This document shows, one piece after another, positions 46,501-54,268 of a stretch of DNA of 64,000 bases (the stretch's first letter is position 1; every line of letters begins with the position of its first letter). Source of the DNA: Bin80 sp026709335 (GTDB taxonomy: Bacteria > Bacteroidota > Rhodothermia > Rhodothermales > Bin80); assembly GCA_965200825.1 (NCBI GenBank), contig OZ241385.1, forward strand, positions 496,001-560,000, written 5' to 3'. The position numbers and the translations under genes were made by a program. The notes beneath the pieces are model-generated. The model ran no database searches. It was not told the origin of the DNA and saw only the letters and a program-made list of their open reading frames with translations.

Positions 46501-46646
46501 CCTGAGGGGGTATCACTGGCTCCGGGGATAAGCTCCTCAGAAGCCATTTCAATCAGGTCAGGGTCTTGGTCAAGATGTGGCCGACTTCTCCACAACCTGC
46601 GATTCAAATCCCTCGTCGGGGCATCGATAACTGGAAGTGATATCAT
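43557..46646 (-). CDS. actB: alternative complex III subunit ActB (molybdopterin-like and iron-sulfur fusion)
   Basis: 1029 aa. A twin-arginine-like signal (RRHFMQLLGASMAMAGLAAC) precedes a large molybdopterin-oxidoreductase-like domain (about 90-740), which in ActB proteins lacks the cofactor, and a ferredoxin-type domain (about 790-1000) with four Cys clusters: CTGCNACIVAC, CQHCENAPCESVCPV, CIGTRYCANNCPYK and CSFC. This gives the expected three 4Fe-4S and one 3Fe-4S centres. It carries electrons between quinol site and haems. Confidence 0.96.
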   Translation of the reverse strand: MISLPVIDAPTRDLNRRLWRSRPHLDQDPDLIEMASEELIPGASDTPSGSNRRHFMQLLGASMAMAGLAACRRPVEYIMPFSDRPEELIPGVPLRYATAMNFRGIARPLLAKSYDGRPVKIEGNPEHPNASGSSGVFEQASLLQLYDPDRSKNILRTGSPASWNDFLTLCEQIQIGNRRIAVLASPDSSPTRNRLRTQLETQFPGATWIEYRSEGDDVETLGLQMIYGQALRPVYDFANADVIVSLDANFLGPHARNGDWNTRSFAQSRKLNGADDQMSRLYVAESTYTSTGTLADHRKRMRSNDISGLANQIASFLGIHSGETPDAFAASIAADLQNANGRCLILAGETQPAEVHALCALMNETLGAIGTTVTLLDTEVPMQIPQSQAFPELIEEMEAGQIDLLLMLGVNPVYDAPSSLNFPEAMSRVMETIHVGLHVDETARMSTWHLPLTHYLEAWGDGRSWDGTLTVAQPLIAPLYEDAKSEIEVLHTLVNGQHTKGYDLVRETWTPVLEDQNFESAWRRTLHDGYLQDTGFASVTPAASFDGQLATPDNRLELVFRLDPTILDGSFANNAWCQELPDPITKIVWDNVAVISPKTAEDYGLVCEYSKGRYYADVVTLAADGQEIELPIWILPGHADNTISVTMGYGREISTTRPERDTPFWDKDDETDIYARGTLATGVGTNVSKLRNLLAQPVLTGVELTATGRKWTIVTTQDHGILDTEARPLIRMATLDEYRQDPAFALQDEAPTPSSDMKTDFQDYPELWKNNHPAKSPAYRDSDYWQNQWGMVIDLNTCTGCNACIVACQAENNIQVVGKKEVGNGRELHWLRVDRYFLSEGDMDLDADPQIVMQPMPCQHCENAPCESVCPVAATVHSPDGTNQMIYNRCIGTRYCANNCPYKVRRYNFYNWSKTIPDTVQMAQNPNVSIRFRGVMEKCSFCIQRIRETQKRAGLEKRPLHRDEVATACQQACSAESITFGDLNDDQSKVSQAMRNPRGYKLLAELNVKPRVSYLARVRNPNQDLEPVG

Positions 46647-46658
46647 GACGTATAAGGA

Positions 46659-47306
46659 CTAGTAGTGGCAGGCACTGCAATTGGTTGGAGGACGAATTCC
46701 TTCCTGTTTGATCCGGTTCAAATTATCCTCCAGGAATCCCGCGGTATGTACATAGCCCATGGTAGTAATTTCTTCGTTCGGGCGGAGATATTTTTCAGGT
46801 TCTCGATGACATTCAAGGCACCATCCCATAGAAAGTGGTTCGACCAATCTCACCACATCCATATTATCGACTCTACCGTGACAGGTTTCGCAGCCAACAC
46901 CGTTATTGACATGTGCTGCATGGCTGAACTGTGCATAGTCAGGTAATTGATGAATTTTAACCCAGGGAATAGATGAGCCGTCTGCCCAACTGGTACGGAC
47001 AGGCAGGAGATCAGTGCTCTGTGGGAGAACGATCTCGTGACAATTCATGCAGGTTTCCGTTGCAGGTACGTTGGATACGTCCGCCACTTCCACGAAGCTG
47101 TGACAGTACCGACAATCGAGTCCCAGCTGATCTAAATGAACACGATGGCTATAGGGAACAGGTTGTTCCGGTGCGTAGCCGACATCCGTATATTCGGGAG
47201 AGAAATAGTACCATACTAGGAAAACGGTTATCACGCCGCCGCCAAGCATTGCTCCAACAGAAAAGTGCGGGAGCACGTTGGACTTCTTGGGAAATATTTG
47301 TGGCAT
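46659..47306 (-). CDS. actA: alternative complex III subunit ActA (pentahaem cytochrome c)
   Basis: 215 aa with one N-terminal membrane anchor (about 15-33) and exactly five CxxCH motifs: CRYCH, CMNCH, CETCH, CLECH and CSACH. First gene of the act-cta operon, with a recognisable promoter upstream. Start 12 nt before actB. Confidence 0.96.
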   Translation of the reverse strand: MPQIFPKKSNVLPHFSVGAMLGGGVITVFLVWYYFSPEYTDVGYAPEQPVPYSHRVHLDQLGLDCRYCHSFVEVADVSNVPATETCMNCHEIVLPQSTDLLPVRTSWADGSSIPWVKIHQLPDYAQFSHAAHVNNGVGCETCHGRVDNMDVVRLVEPLSMGWCLECHREPEKYLRPNEEITTMGYVHTAGFLEDNLNRIKQEGIRPPTNCSACHY

Positions 47307-47922
47307 TCAGGGGCAAGCCTTTCGATATTGCGCAAAGTTACGACATAATTAGATGTAACTCAACAAGTTTTCACAAAATTACTACAAGGAGTCAATTTTC
47401 ATTATTGTAGAGGGGGCACGAAAGAGTTAGGGTACAGGAGGTTGCATGAAGCAAAATCTTCTTGGCATAAGCTTAGAAGCAAGTTCCGTTTTCTCCAGTA
47501 TTATTTCAGGCAATATCTCTGACTCCGAATTAAATATCCCGCAATTTTTTATAACTACTCCCGTTCATATTGAATACACGTTCACTCAGATACTCAAGCC
47601 GCTCGCTCCACTTTCCATGATCTTTTTTCATTTCAACTCTGAGATCTGAACATGCACTGCGTGTATTATGGGAGTACAGTGACTACTATTGCTTATTGCT
47701 CCAATGATTACAAAAACGCACACTCCCGACCAATGACTACAGCGAGAATTATTGAATCCACAACAACGATAAAATTAACAACTCGTCTATCGGAATTAGC
47801 GAATGAATTGTACGATGCTTCAAGACTGTAGTTTCTACGCATAAGATCGACTAAATATCGGTTTAATCTTTGATTTTTAGAAAGTAAAATAACTCAACAA
47901 CATGGCGTGTGATTGTCGATTG
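47307..47922. other. gene-free stretch upstream of the act operon
   Basis: About 600 bases without a supported gene; the actA promoter is at its left end. It is AT-rich to the right. A short open frame at 47446-47649 has no recognisable features. Confidence 0.45.
47333..47363 (-). promoter_or_regulatory. Bacteroidota-type promoter of the act-cta respiratory operon
   Basis: The minus strand reads TTG, 20 nt, TAACTTTG, matching the TTTG/TAnnTTTG consensus of Bacteroidota promoters with normal spacing. Transcription would start near 47326, about 20 nt before the actA ATG. Confidence 0.55.
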
Positions 47923-49323
47923 TCAGGTCAAAGGTGGAGAATGGCTAATTCTTAATTGATTGGTCATACGAAAAAAACGATAGGTGAACATGATGGATGC
48001 CGCAAACAAACCGACGACAAGCCCCCACCAGAATCCTTCCGGTCCCATATCCAGACCGAATCCAAGACCAAGACCCGTAGGCATTCCAATGAGCCAATAT
48101 GCAATAAAGCCAAGTAACATGGGAATGCGTGTATCCTTAAGCCCTCTTAATGCTCCCAGTGCCGTCGCTTGTACTCCGTCGAACAGTTGAAAAATTGCTG
48201 CAATGCCCAATAAACTCACCACTTGTAGAGTGGTTGTAAGGTTCGCCGGATCATTTATGTCCAAATAAATACCCGCAACAAAATTCGGGGCAATCAGAAA
48301 CAGTAATGCAGTACAGGACATAAATATGAAGGATAATCCGAGCCCCGTATATCCTGAAATTGCAGCGGCAGCAGGATTTTTGGCTCCAATATTTTGGCCG
48401 ACTCGGACGGAAGTTGCCAGCCCAATGCCAAGAGGGACCATGTATGTAATTGCGGCACACTGAATTGCAATCTGATGCGCGGCGATGGGGACTGCGCCAA
48501 AGGTGCCAACTAGAAAGGCTGTTGCGCTAAAGAGAGTGACCTCAAGGCCGATAGATCCCCCAATTGGAAGTCCAACCTGCAGGAGTTCGCGAAAATATCC
48601 AAAATCCGGGGTTCGGAGTTTTCTCAAAACCCCGAAAGATCGATAAGGTTTTTTTGTGGCAACATAAAGTGCAATACAGGTGAACATGAACCAGTGGACG
48701 ATACAGGTAGCCCATCCGGTCCCAGTGAGGCCAAGTCGTGGAAGGCCGAAATTACCAAACATCAAGCCATAATTAGCAGCGATATTTAATAGAATTCCCA
48801 TTACGATGATGATTGTAACAGGGATCGGACGCGCAATTGCCTCGACAAAATTGCGCAGAGCGTTGAACCACATGAAGGGGAGAAATCCCCACATTGAAGC
48901 CTGTAGGTATCCTTCAGCATATTCAATTGTAGCGGCATCCTGTTGCATCAGCCCCCATGGTAATTTTGCATTCCACATAATCAGCAATACAGGCAACGAC
49001 AGAAGGGTAGCTAGCCAGAGCGCCTGTCGCACTGTACGGCCAATGGGATCATGCTTTCCTGCACCATATGCCTGTGAAACCATGGGGCCTACCGCTAGGA
49101 GGATGCCAATTCCAATCAGGGCAAAAAGAAAGTAGGTGGCATTTCCGAGGGCTGCCCCTGCAAGTTCAGGTGAGCCCAAGCGTCCGACCATGATCACATC
49201 AATAAACCCATTACTAATCTGCCCCAATTGAGTCATAACGATTGGGAGTGAAAGGAGTGTAACCTCGTGGGCCTCATTCCTGAGGATATGGATGTGTCTA
49301 TTAGCGGTGACAATCGTTTTCAT
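47923..49323 (-). CDS. MATE family multidrug/Na+ antiporter (NorM-like)
   Basis: 466 aa from the ATG at 49323 (a TTG at 49344 is the only longer option). Twelve membrane segments in two pseudo-repeats; the N-terminal repeat begins ITLLSLPIV-like LLSLPIVMTQLGQISNGFIDVIMVGRLG and contains GPMVSQAYGAG, as in NorM. Exports cationic drugs in exchange for Na+ or H+; substrate unknown. Divergent from the LVIVD gene. Confidence 0.92.
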   Translation of the reverse strand: MKTIVTANRHIHILRNEAHEVTLLSLPIVMTQLGQISNGFIDVIMVGRLGSPELAGAALGNATYFLFALIGIGILLAVGPMVSQAYGAGKHDPIGRTVRQALWLATLLSLPVLLIMWNAKLPWGLMQQDAATIEYAEGYLQASMWGFLPFMWFNALRNFVEAIARPIPVTIIIVMGILLNIAANYGLMFGNFGLPRLGLTGTGWATCIVHWFMFTCIALYVATKKPYRSFGVLRKLRTPDFGYFRELLQVGLPIGGSIGLEVTLFSATAFLVGTFGAVPIAAHQIAIQCAAITYMVPLGIGLATSVRVGQNIGAKNPAAAAISGYTGLGLSFIFMSCTALLFLIAPNFVAGIYLDINDPANLTTTLQVVSLLGIAAIFQLFDGVQATALGALRGLKDTRIPMLLGFIAYWLIGMPTGLGLGFGLDMGPEGFWWGLVVGLFAASIMFTYRFFRMTNQLRISHSPPLT

Positions 49324-49350
49324 ATGGACGGGGGGATCAAGCAACCCACA

Positions 49351-49387
49351 GGATAAGTATATTGGGGCTGAAACTGACTACTTATCC
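49351..49387. promoter_or_regulatory. divergent promoter region with 9-bp inverted repeat
   Basis: GGATAAGTA (49351-49359) and TACTTATCC (49379-49387) are perfect inverted repeats. Each arm, read toward its own gene, supplies a TACTTAT box. The right arm touches the ATG at 49388; the left arm is about 28 nt from the MATE start. It could be two mirrored promoters or one operator shared by both genes. Confidence 0.4.
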
Positions 49388-51274
49388 ATGTTGTTACTAC
49401 TCGTTGGACTGTTTTTACAGGTAAATCCTCAAGCCGAGCCACCGGAGCATGTTAAAATCATGCCGGAATCTATTACTCTGGAAGTAAATGAAACCAGAGA
49501 GTTTCTGGCAGAGGCATACGATGCGTCTGGTGCGGCTATTTCAGGACTGGAGGCTCGTTGGCATATTGCAGAGTCTACTATCGCAACTGTTGATGAGAAT
49601 GGCAAAGTGCAGGCACTTGCACCGGGTCGTGCAGTCATTGTTGCGGTTTTGGGAGGTAAACCAGGATACGCCGAGATCATCGTAGAGGAGAGTAACCAGA
49701 CCCATTTGATTGCCACATTACCGAGTTCTTCGCTTCTCTCGGGAACAAGTATGTCCATAAATGTACTCCTTAACGGGTTGCCAACGGAGGAGCGTATTCG
49801 GTTCAGGAGTAGCAATGTTGCAGTAGTAACAGTAAATCGGGATGGACGAGTGCATGCACACAAACCTGGCACTGCAAATGTAACCGTTCGAGTTGCGGAT
49901 GTTTCCACGACCGTGGATGTGACCGTGATAGAGAATCCGGCCGTATCCTATCAAATCGCACAAAACCGATATATTGTGCGACAGGGAGATGTGGTACGTT
50001 TTCGAGTGAATGCGGTTGATGAGAATGGAGACGCCGTTGAGGGGGTTTATCCCACATGGGAAGCCTCTGGTGGTGGACTTTATATGGGCAGTGAGGGAGC
50101 GGAGGGAATTTTTGTACCAGAAGAGGCACTCGATTATTCCATTACCGCTCATATTGGTGAAGATATCCAGCGAACCATCATCATCGCTGTCGAGCCTCGA
50201 GTTCATAAAGAAACGTTGATGATTGCTGGCCGTGGTGCCATTGCACATCATCACTCTGGAGATATGTGGGCTTTTGAAGGCGTGGATGGTCGAGATTATG
50301 TATATATCGGCACTTTCATACATGATTGGATGAAAGTTTTTGATGTAACCAATCCAGAAGAGCCTGTTTTGACGGATTCAATACAGGTGGATGCCCGACG
50401 GATCAATGATGTCAAGATTCACGGGAGTAACCAACTTGCCGTGATTACGCGTGAAGGTGCCTCTAGTCGGCGAAATGGAATCGTTATTCTGGATCTTTCG
50501 AATCCGGCACATCCTACAATCCTCTCAGAGTACACAGAAACGGTTACCGGAGGTGTCCATAATGTCTGGATTGAGGAGGATCTTGTATATGCGTGTCACA
50601 ATGGGACAAGTGCGCTCCATATTATAGATATTTCGGATCCTGTTCGTCCGAAAGAAGTGGGGCGGTGGGAGCTTGATAAGGAAGAGAAAACGCTACATGA
50701 TGTCATCGTTCAGGAAGGGTATGCCTACCTTTCATACTGGGATGATGGAGTGGTAACGCTGGACGTGGGAGCAGGTACTCATGGGGGCACTCCAACAGCC
50801 CCCGTGATGGTCAGCAGACTTTCCTATCCAGAGGGAAACACGCATGTTGCATGGCGGCATGGGCAGTACCTGTTTGTCGGAGATGAGATTTTTCCTGAGG
50901 ACTGGGATCCCAGTAAGCCAATTGATGCCAGAGGGTATATCCATATTCTGGATGTATCAGATCTTGAAGCTCCCGTAGAGGTTGCCAGATACGAGATACC
51001 GGGTGCAGGCGCACACAATGTATGGGTAGAAGATGACCGCCTATATGTTGGATATTATCAGGCGGGTTTACGCGTGATTGATATCAGTGGCGAATTGAGA
51101 GGTAATTTGTACAATCAGGGGCGAGAAATTGCACATGTTCTCACAGCAGATGAACAGTCCATGGTGCCCGGTTGGCCGATGACCTGGGGAGCTCAGATTT
51201 TTAAAGGGCATATCTACACATCAGATTTGAATAGTGGATTGTGGATTGCCAGAATGGATGTAGTGAGACCGTAG
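49388..51274 (+). CDS. secreted protein with Big-type Ig domains and LVIVD repeats
   Basis: About 628 aa from the ATG at 49388, which yields a signal peptide (MLLLLVGLFLQVNPQA). Two bacterial Ig-like (BIG2-type) domains follow (about 20-185; NGKVQALAPGRAVIVA, DGRVHAHKPGTANVTV), a third beta domain (about 190-270), then an LVIVD-repeat beta-propeller (about 280-620; units such as LDLSNPAHPTILSEY, IDISDPVRPKEVGRW, LDVSDLEAPVEVARYE). Surface or periplasmic; ligand unknown. Confidence 0.88.
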   Translation: MLLLLVGLFLQVNPQAEPPEHVKIMPESITLEVNETREFLAEAYDASGAAISGLEARWHIAESTIATVDENGKVQALAPGRAVIVAVLGGKPGYAEIIVEESNQTHLIATLPSSSLLSGTSMSINVLLNGLPTEERIRFRSSNVAVVTVNRDGRVHAHKPGTANVTVRVADVSTTVDVTVIENPAVSYQIAQNRYIVRQGDVVRFRVNAVDENGDAVEGVYPTWEASGGGLYMGSEGAEGIFVPEEALDYSITAHIGEDIQRTIIIAVEPRVHKETLMIAGRGAIAHHHSGDMWAFEGVDGRDYVYIGTFIHDWMKVFDVTNPEEPVLTDSIQVDARRINDVKIHGSNQLAVITREGASSRRNGIVILDLSNPAHPTILSEYTETVTGGVHNVWIEEDLVYACHNGTSALHIIDISDPVRPKEVGRWELDKEEKTLHDVIVQEGYAYLSYWDDGVVTLDVGAGTHGGTPTAPVMVSRLSYPEGNTHVAWRHGQYLFVGDEIFPEDWDPSKPIDARGYIHILDVSDLEAPVEVARYEIPGAGAHNVWVEDDRLYVGYYQAGLRVIDISGELRGNLYNQGREIAHVLTADEQSMVPGWPMTWGAQIFKGHIYTSDLNSGLWIARMDVVRP

Positions 51275-51370
51275 CGGGCAGGGGGTAGAGGGTAATCTCA
51301 GTCTGAGAATTTCAAGGTTTACCCCATTGGGGGCACCGTTTCTATTGTCCCCATTTACGCGTAGTGAGGA

Positions 51371-51405
51371 AACAAAAAACCCTGCAACCTTTTCAGATTG
51401 CAGGG
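51371..51405 (-). terminator. intrinsic terminator on the minus strand
   Basis: CCCTGCAA and TTGCAGGG form a perfect 8-bp stem around a 10-nt loop; read leftward the stem is followed by TTTTTTGTT. The nearest leftward gene is the aspartic protease, almost 500 nt upstream. Confidence 0.7.
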
Positions 51406-51436
51406 AATCTTCACCAAACCCCATTGCCCATACAAT

Positions 51437-51482
51437 GGAAGTACATCGTACGAGAACTCTAGGTTCTGCGAGATGTACTTCC
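51437..51482. repeat. long interrupted inverted repeat
   Basis: GGAAGTACATC (51437-51447) and GATGTACTTCC (51472-51482) are perfect complements, and AGAAC/GTTCT (51453-51457, 51463-51467) pair inside around TCTAG. This makes a long hairpin with a small internal bulge; it could be a recombination site or a stable RNA structure. Confidence 0.6.
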
Positions 51483-51891
51483 CCGTGAATCTCCATAAAA
51501 ACAAAAGGTTCCCATTCTGTAAAATTTTTTTTGACATCAAATCTGAACCTCTTACAAAACCTCCGAAATTGAGCATAAATATTGCTCTGAGAGCACCTGA
51601 GGGAGCCTTTTCTGTCTGAAAACAGAGGTTTTGCAAGAACCTCCGCTGACTACATATTTATTCGTGTTTATTCAAGAGTTCAAGATAACGGAGCTTACTC
51701 TTGTTAGGCGGGTAGGGATGAATTTCCCTCCATACTGAGGATTAACAACCTCTTGTAGTTATAACGTATTCTGTCCACTAAAGATGAGAAATACCGCAAT
51801 CATTGATGAGATTTGTTTCAGGCCTTAGGAAGCTCAGAAATCATTTGTACATACGTAAATAACCTGCAATAACCTACCTGTTTGTTTTGTG

Positions 51892-52296
51892 TTAATTACT
51901 GATGATTATTCTATTTCCCCAAAATGTCATATGGAATCTTGAGATCAAATCCATACCCAATAATACATCAAAATTAGCAGGTTGAAAGGGTAATGATGCC
52001 ACGTTTATAGTAAAACCCGTACCAACTATATCATTACTCCCAAATTGCACAAGAATTCCCACATTTATGTGATATTTCTTGGTCGTTACTATGTTACCCT
52101 CTACGGTGCGAATAGAATCGGATCCAATAGGAATAAATCCCAATTCATCAACAACTTTCTGAGACACTAATGTACTCTGAGCGCCAGTGTCTAACAAAGC
52201 ATCATATCCCTGCATATTGTTCAGAGACCCTGGACGCCCAACAGCTGCTTTAATTATAGCCTGATTGTTTTCAATCTCAGCGAGGAATGGTGGCAT
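51892..52296 (-). CDS. retropepsin-like aspartic protease
   Basis: 134 aa, single retropepsin domain: catalytic DTGA at 36-39 (ALLDTGAQSTLVS) and the hydrophobic-Gly motif VLLGMDLI at 111-118, the normal size for a dimeric bacterial clan AA protease. No signal peptide, so cytoplasmic. It overlaps the preceding DUF5678-like gene by 20 nt, so the two are coupled. Such pairs are widespread but of unknown role. Confidence 0.85.
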   Translation of the reverse strand: MPPFLAEIENNQAIIKAAVGRPGSLNNMQGYDALLDTGAQSTLVSQKVVDELGFIPIGSDSIRTVEGNIVTTKKYHINVGILVQFGSNDIVGTGFTINVASLPFQPANFDVLLGMDLISRFHMTFWGNRIIISN

Positions 52297-52588
52297 CCGC
52301 TATTTTTTCGGCTCTTATCCCGTATGAAATATATCCTAATTCAACAGGCTTCTTTCCTACACGATGCAAAGAAAAATTGCCAAGTTCAAATTTATCACAA
52401 CCTATCAAATAAGCGTCTTCGTCATCATTAAATGCACCTTCAATTTTGCCGTTATGCATTAACAAAATTTTACCATGGTATAAGTTTTCAAATTCTCTCT
52501 TCCTTTCGAGATATACATCATCATTTTGTTTAATCTGCTTTTCTGCCTCATCATGAGACGCAACTTTACGATTAGATGTGGTTGTCAT
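52277..52588 (-). CDS. DUF5678-like small protein paired with the aspartic protease
   Basis: 103 aa. The centre fits the small DUF5678-type fold (a Gly-Lys beta hairpin GKILLMHNGKIEGAF, then DDEDAYLIGCDKFELGNF), commonly found next to retropepsin-like genes. The N-terminus is charged and helical. It may be the protease's partner or substrate, which is inference from pairing only. Confidence 0.65.
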   Translation of the reverse strand: MTTTSNRKVASHDEAEKQIKQNDDVYLERKREFENLYHGKILLMHNGKIEGAFNDDEDAYLIGCDKFELGNFSLHRVGKKPVELGYISYGIRAEKIADATIPR

Positions 52589-52835
52589 GATTCTTTATCG
52601 CTTGAATAGGTACCGGATGTACCATTTGGCCCAAAAAGTGTTCTACTGTCTACAATCCTGCGCAAAAACGTAAAAAGGATGATTTCTGCGGCAAATTTTT
52701 CAAAATTTGGATTGTTCTCTATTTTGATAACTCACATTCGTATTAGAGGGTGCTCAAACACAATAAATATTTGTAACAATGAGCACACAAAAACTAATCA
52801 AGAAACAGACATATCTTGGTAAATCATTCCATTAA
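52589..52835. other. AT-rich spacer before the methyltransferase cluster
   Basis: No gene seen. It contains a 7-bp inverted pair GTGCTCA/TGAGCAC (about 52751-52784) with an inner AT-rich near-palindrome ACAATAAATATTTGT, a possible operator or promoter region for the cluster. Confidence 0.35.
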
Positions 52836-52970
52836 GGATTATCTTGGAAGAAATTCATAGAGATGTTTCCAGATATTATAAAGCCAGAGTGGAAAGGCAA
52901 AATAGACAGAGGCTATGTTGATGGAAAAAGAATATACGCTTGTATCATCATTCGCAACAAGCGACTCTAA
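52836..52970 (+). pseudogene. C-terminal remnant A of an EcoRI-family methyltransferase
   Basis: The frame ending at 52970 reads ..GKIDRGYVDGKRIYACIIIRNKRL. The ending corresponds to the C-terminus of the two full methyltransferases nearby (KEIYARIVIRNRQI in copy D). No upstream methyltransferase body precedes it, so it is a leftover of an earlier module. Confidence 0.6.
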
Positions 52971-52996
52971 TATGGATGCTATGAAACACGAGGATT

Positions 52997-53957
52997 ATGG
53001 CTAAGAATTTAAATCTGCACTCTGCACGGAACGCAAAAAAAGACGAGTTCTATACGCAACTAAGCGACATAGAGAACGAATTAAAGCATTATCGCTTGTA
53101 TTTCAAGGATAAGGTAGTCTACTGTAATTGTGATGATCCACGAGTGAGCAACTTTTTTAAATTCTTCTCCAAACAGTTTGAGTTCTATGGACTGAAGAAA
53201 TTGATTACAACCTGCTATCAAAATCAGCAACCAGATCTATTTTCAAAGCATGATTCGGAGAAAGCAGTATATCTTGAGTATCATGGAGATCAAGACGGGA
53301 ACTCTCGTCCTGATCCACACAAGATTGATGTAAAGCCTTTAGAAGGTGATGGCGATTTCCGGAGTGCCGAGTGTATTGAACTGTTAAAGCAGTCGGATAT
53401 TGTGGTGACCAATCCACCGTTCTCGAAGTTTCGTGAATACGTCGCTCAGCTCATGAAATACGACAAAAAGTTTTTGATTATTGGGCACCAGAATTCTATC
53501 ACCTACAAGGAGATATTTCCGCTGATCAAGGAAAATAAAATATGGCTTGGCATGGGTTTCAAAGGCGGAGCTGGCCACTTTATTAGCCGATATGAAGATA
53601 CCGCTACAGCTACGGATAGAAAAGAAGGAATGATTCGGGTGTCGGGGGTTCACTGGTTCACGAATCTGCCTCACAAGAAACGTAATGAGGAGTTAATTCT
53701 TTACAGAAAATATTCTCCTGAGGAATACCCGCACTACGATAATTACGATGCAATCGAAGTAAGTAAGACGAAGGATATTCCCAAAAATTGGGGGGGCAAT
53801 GGGTGTTCCTATCAGTTTTTTGGACAAGTACAACCCGGAGCAGTTTGAGATACTGGGGATAGCAAATAGCGCTCGGTGGATTGGATATGAGTGTTTAACC
53901 ATTATTGAAGGGCGAAAAATTTACAACCGAATTATTATTCGCAACCGCCAGATCTAG
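52997..53957 (+). pseudogene. EcoRI-family adenine-specific DNA methyltransferase, copy B, frame OFF at G7
   Basis: About 283 aa are translated before a frame break. The N-terminus (KKDEFYTQLSDIENEL), a cofactor-side segment and the catalytic NPPF motif (VVTNPPFSKF, about 134-143) mark an EcoRI-type N6-adenine methyltransferase. At a G7 run (53790-53796) the frame departs: the conserved tail MGVPISFLDKYNPEQFEILG ... RIIIRNRQI lies in another frame and ends at 53957, 2 nt before the next gene. The frame would be restored by G6 or G9. It may be a phase-OFF allele rather than a dead gene; the untranslated tail is about 53 aa. Confidence 0.8.
53790..53796 (+). repeat. G7 homopolymer at the frame break of methyltransferase copy B
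   Basis: Seven G between TT and CAATGGGTG. A run length divisible by three (6 or 9) would put the conserved C-terminus in frame; seven does not. Confidence 0.8.
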
Positions 53958-53959
53958 AC

Positions 53960-54109
53960 ATGAAAATCCACGAGCACAAAATCACAATTCGAGACATCAT
54001 TGACGGATATGATAATGATGAATCTGGACAGGTCACTGGACTTGGAGGGATGCTGAACATCCGACCGCCCTACCAGAGAGAATATATCTATGATGGGAAA
54101 AAAGATTTT
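53960..54109 (+). pseudogene. truncated start of a DUF262-HNH endonuclease, copy B
   Basis: The first 50 codons are nearly identical to the complete endonuclease gene at 56225 (ITIRDIIDGYDNDESGQV, NIRPPYQREYIYDGKKDF). Identity ends abruptly after AAAGATTTT at 54109, where the C-terminal scrap of another methyltransferase follows in the same frame. Not functional as it stands. Confidence 0.8.
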
Positions 54110-54187
54110 GATCGTCTCAAAAGTTTAGATATTTTACCCAAAAGATCTAAATCTCTTTATTTTAGAATTTTAATTCGTAACAAATAG
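54110..54187 (+). pseudogene. C-terminal remnant C of an EcoRI-family methyltransferase
   Basis: The frame continues from the truncated endonuclease start into DRLKSLDILPK..YFRILIRNK and stops at 54187. The ending FRILIRNK matches the C-terminal RIxIRN signature of copies A, B and D. The junction at 54109/54110 looks like a deletion or recombination joint. Confidence 0.5.
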
Positions 54188-54210
54188 GTTTGATATGTAA
54201 GGTAAAGCCT

Positions 54211-54268
54211 TTGAGCGTAACTGTTCGAGATCTTGTTAAAGATTATCTGGAGGATGATGAAGTTAGGG
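54211..54268 (+). pseudogene. remnant of a second DUF262-type endonuclease start
   Basis: Translating from a TTG at 54211 gives SVTVRDLVKDYLEDDEVRG, which aligns with the start of the complete endonuclease (ITIRDIIDGYDNDESGQVTG). Homology stops where the leftward gene 54263-54784 begins. Its position after methyltransferase scrap C repeats the methyltransferase-then-endonuclease order. Confidence 0.5.

Larger units (their letters stand above)
51275..51891. other. gene-free stretch rich in hairpins at the edge of the accessory island
   Basis: No supported gene over about 600 bases. It contains a leftward terminator (51371-51405), a long hairpin (51437-51482), and smaller stems (GAGGTT-AACCTC at about 51626-51644; GCTCT-AGAGC at about 51583-51594). 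It could hold a structured leftward RNA or the 3' tail of the protease transcript. Confidence 0.4.

Noticed and set aside
46600..46622. T-arm-like string (GATTCAAATCCC) suggesting a tRNA
   Set aside because: It lies inside actB codons and no acceptor, D or anticodon arms can be folded around it. No tRNA was recognised anywhere in the window.
47446..47649. Open frame of 67 codons in the act upstream region
   Set aside because: Composition is not protein-like and there is no neighbour or motif to support it.
51849..51871. Partial match to the tnpB element's inverted repeat (ATACGT-A-ATAACC)
   Set aside because: The inner part matches well but the GGGG terminus is absent and no partner end was found, so it is not accepted as an element end.
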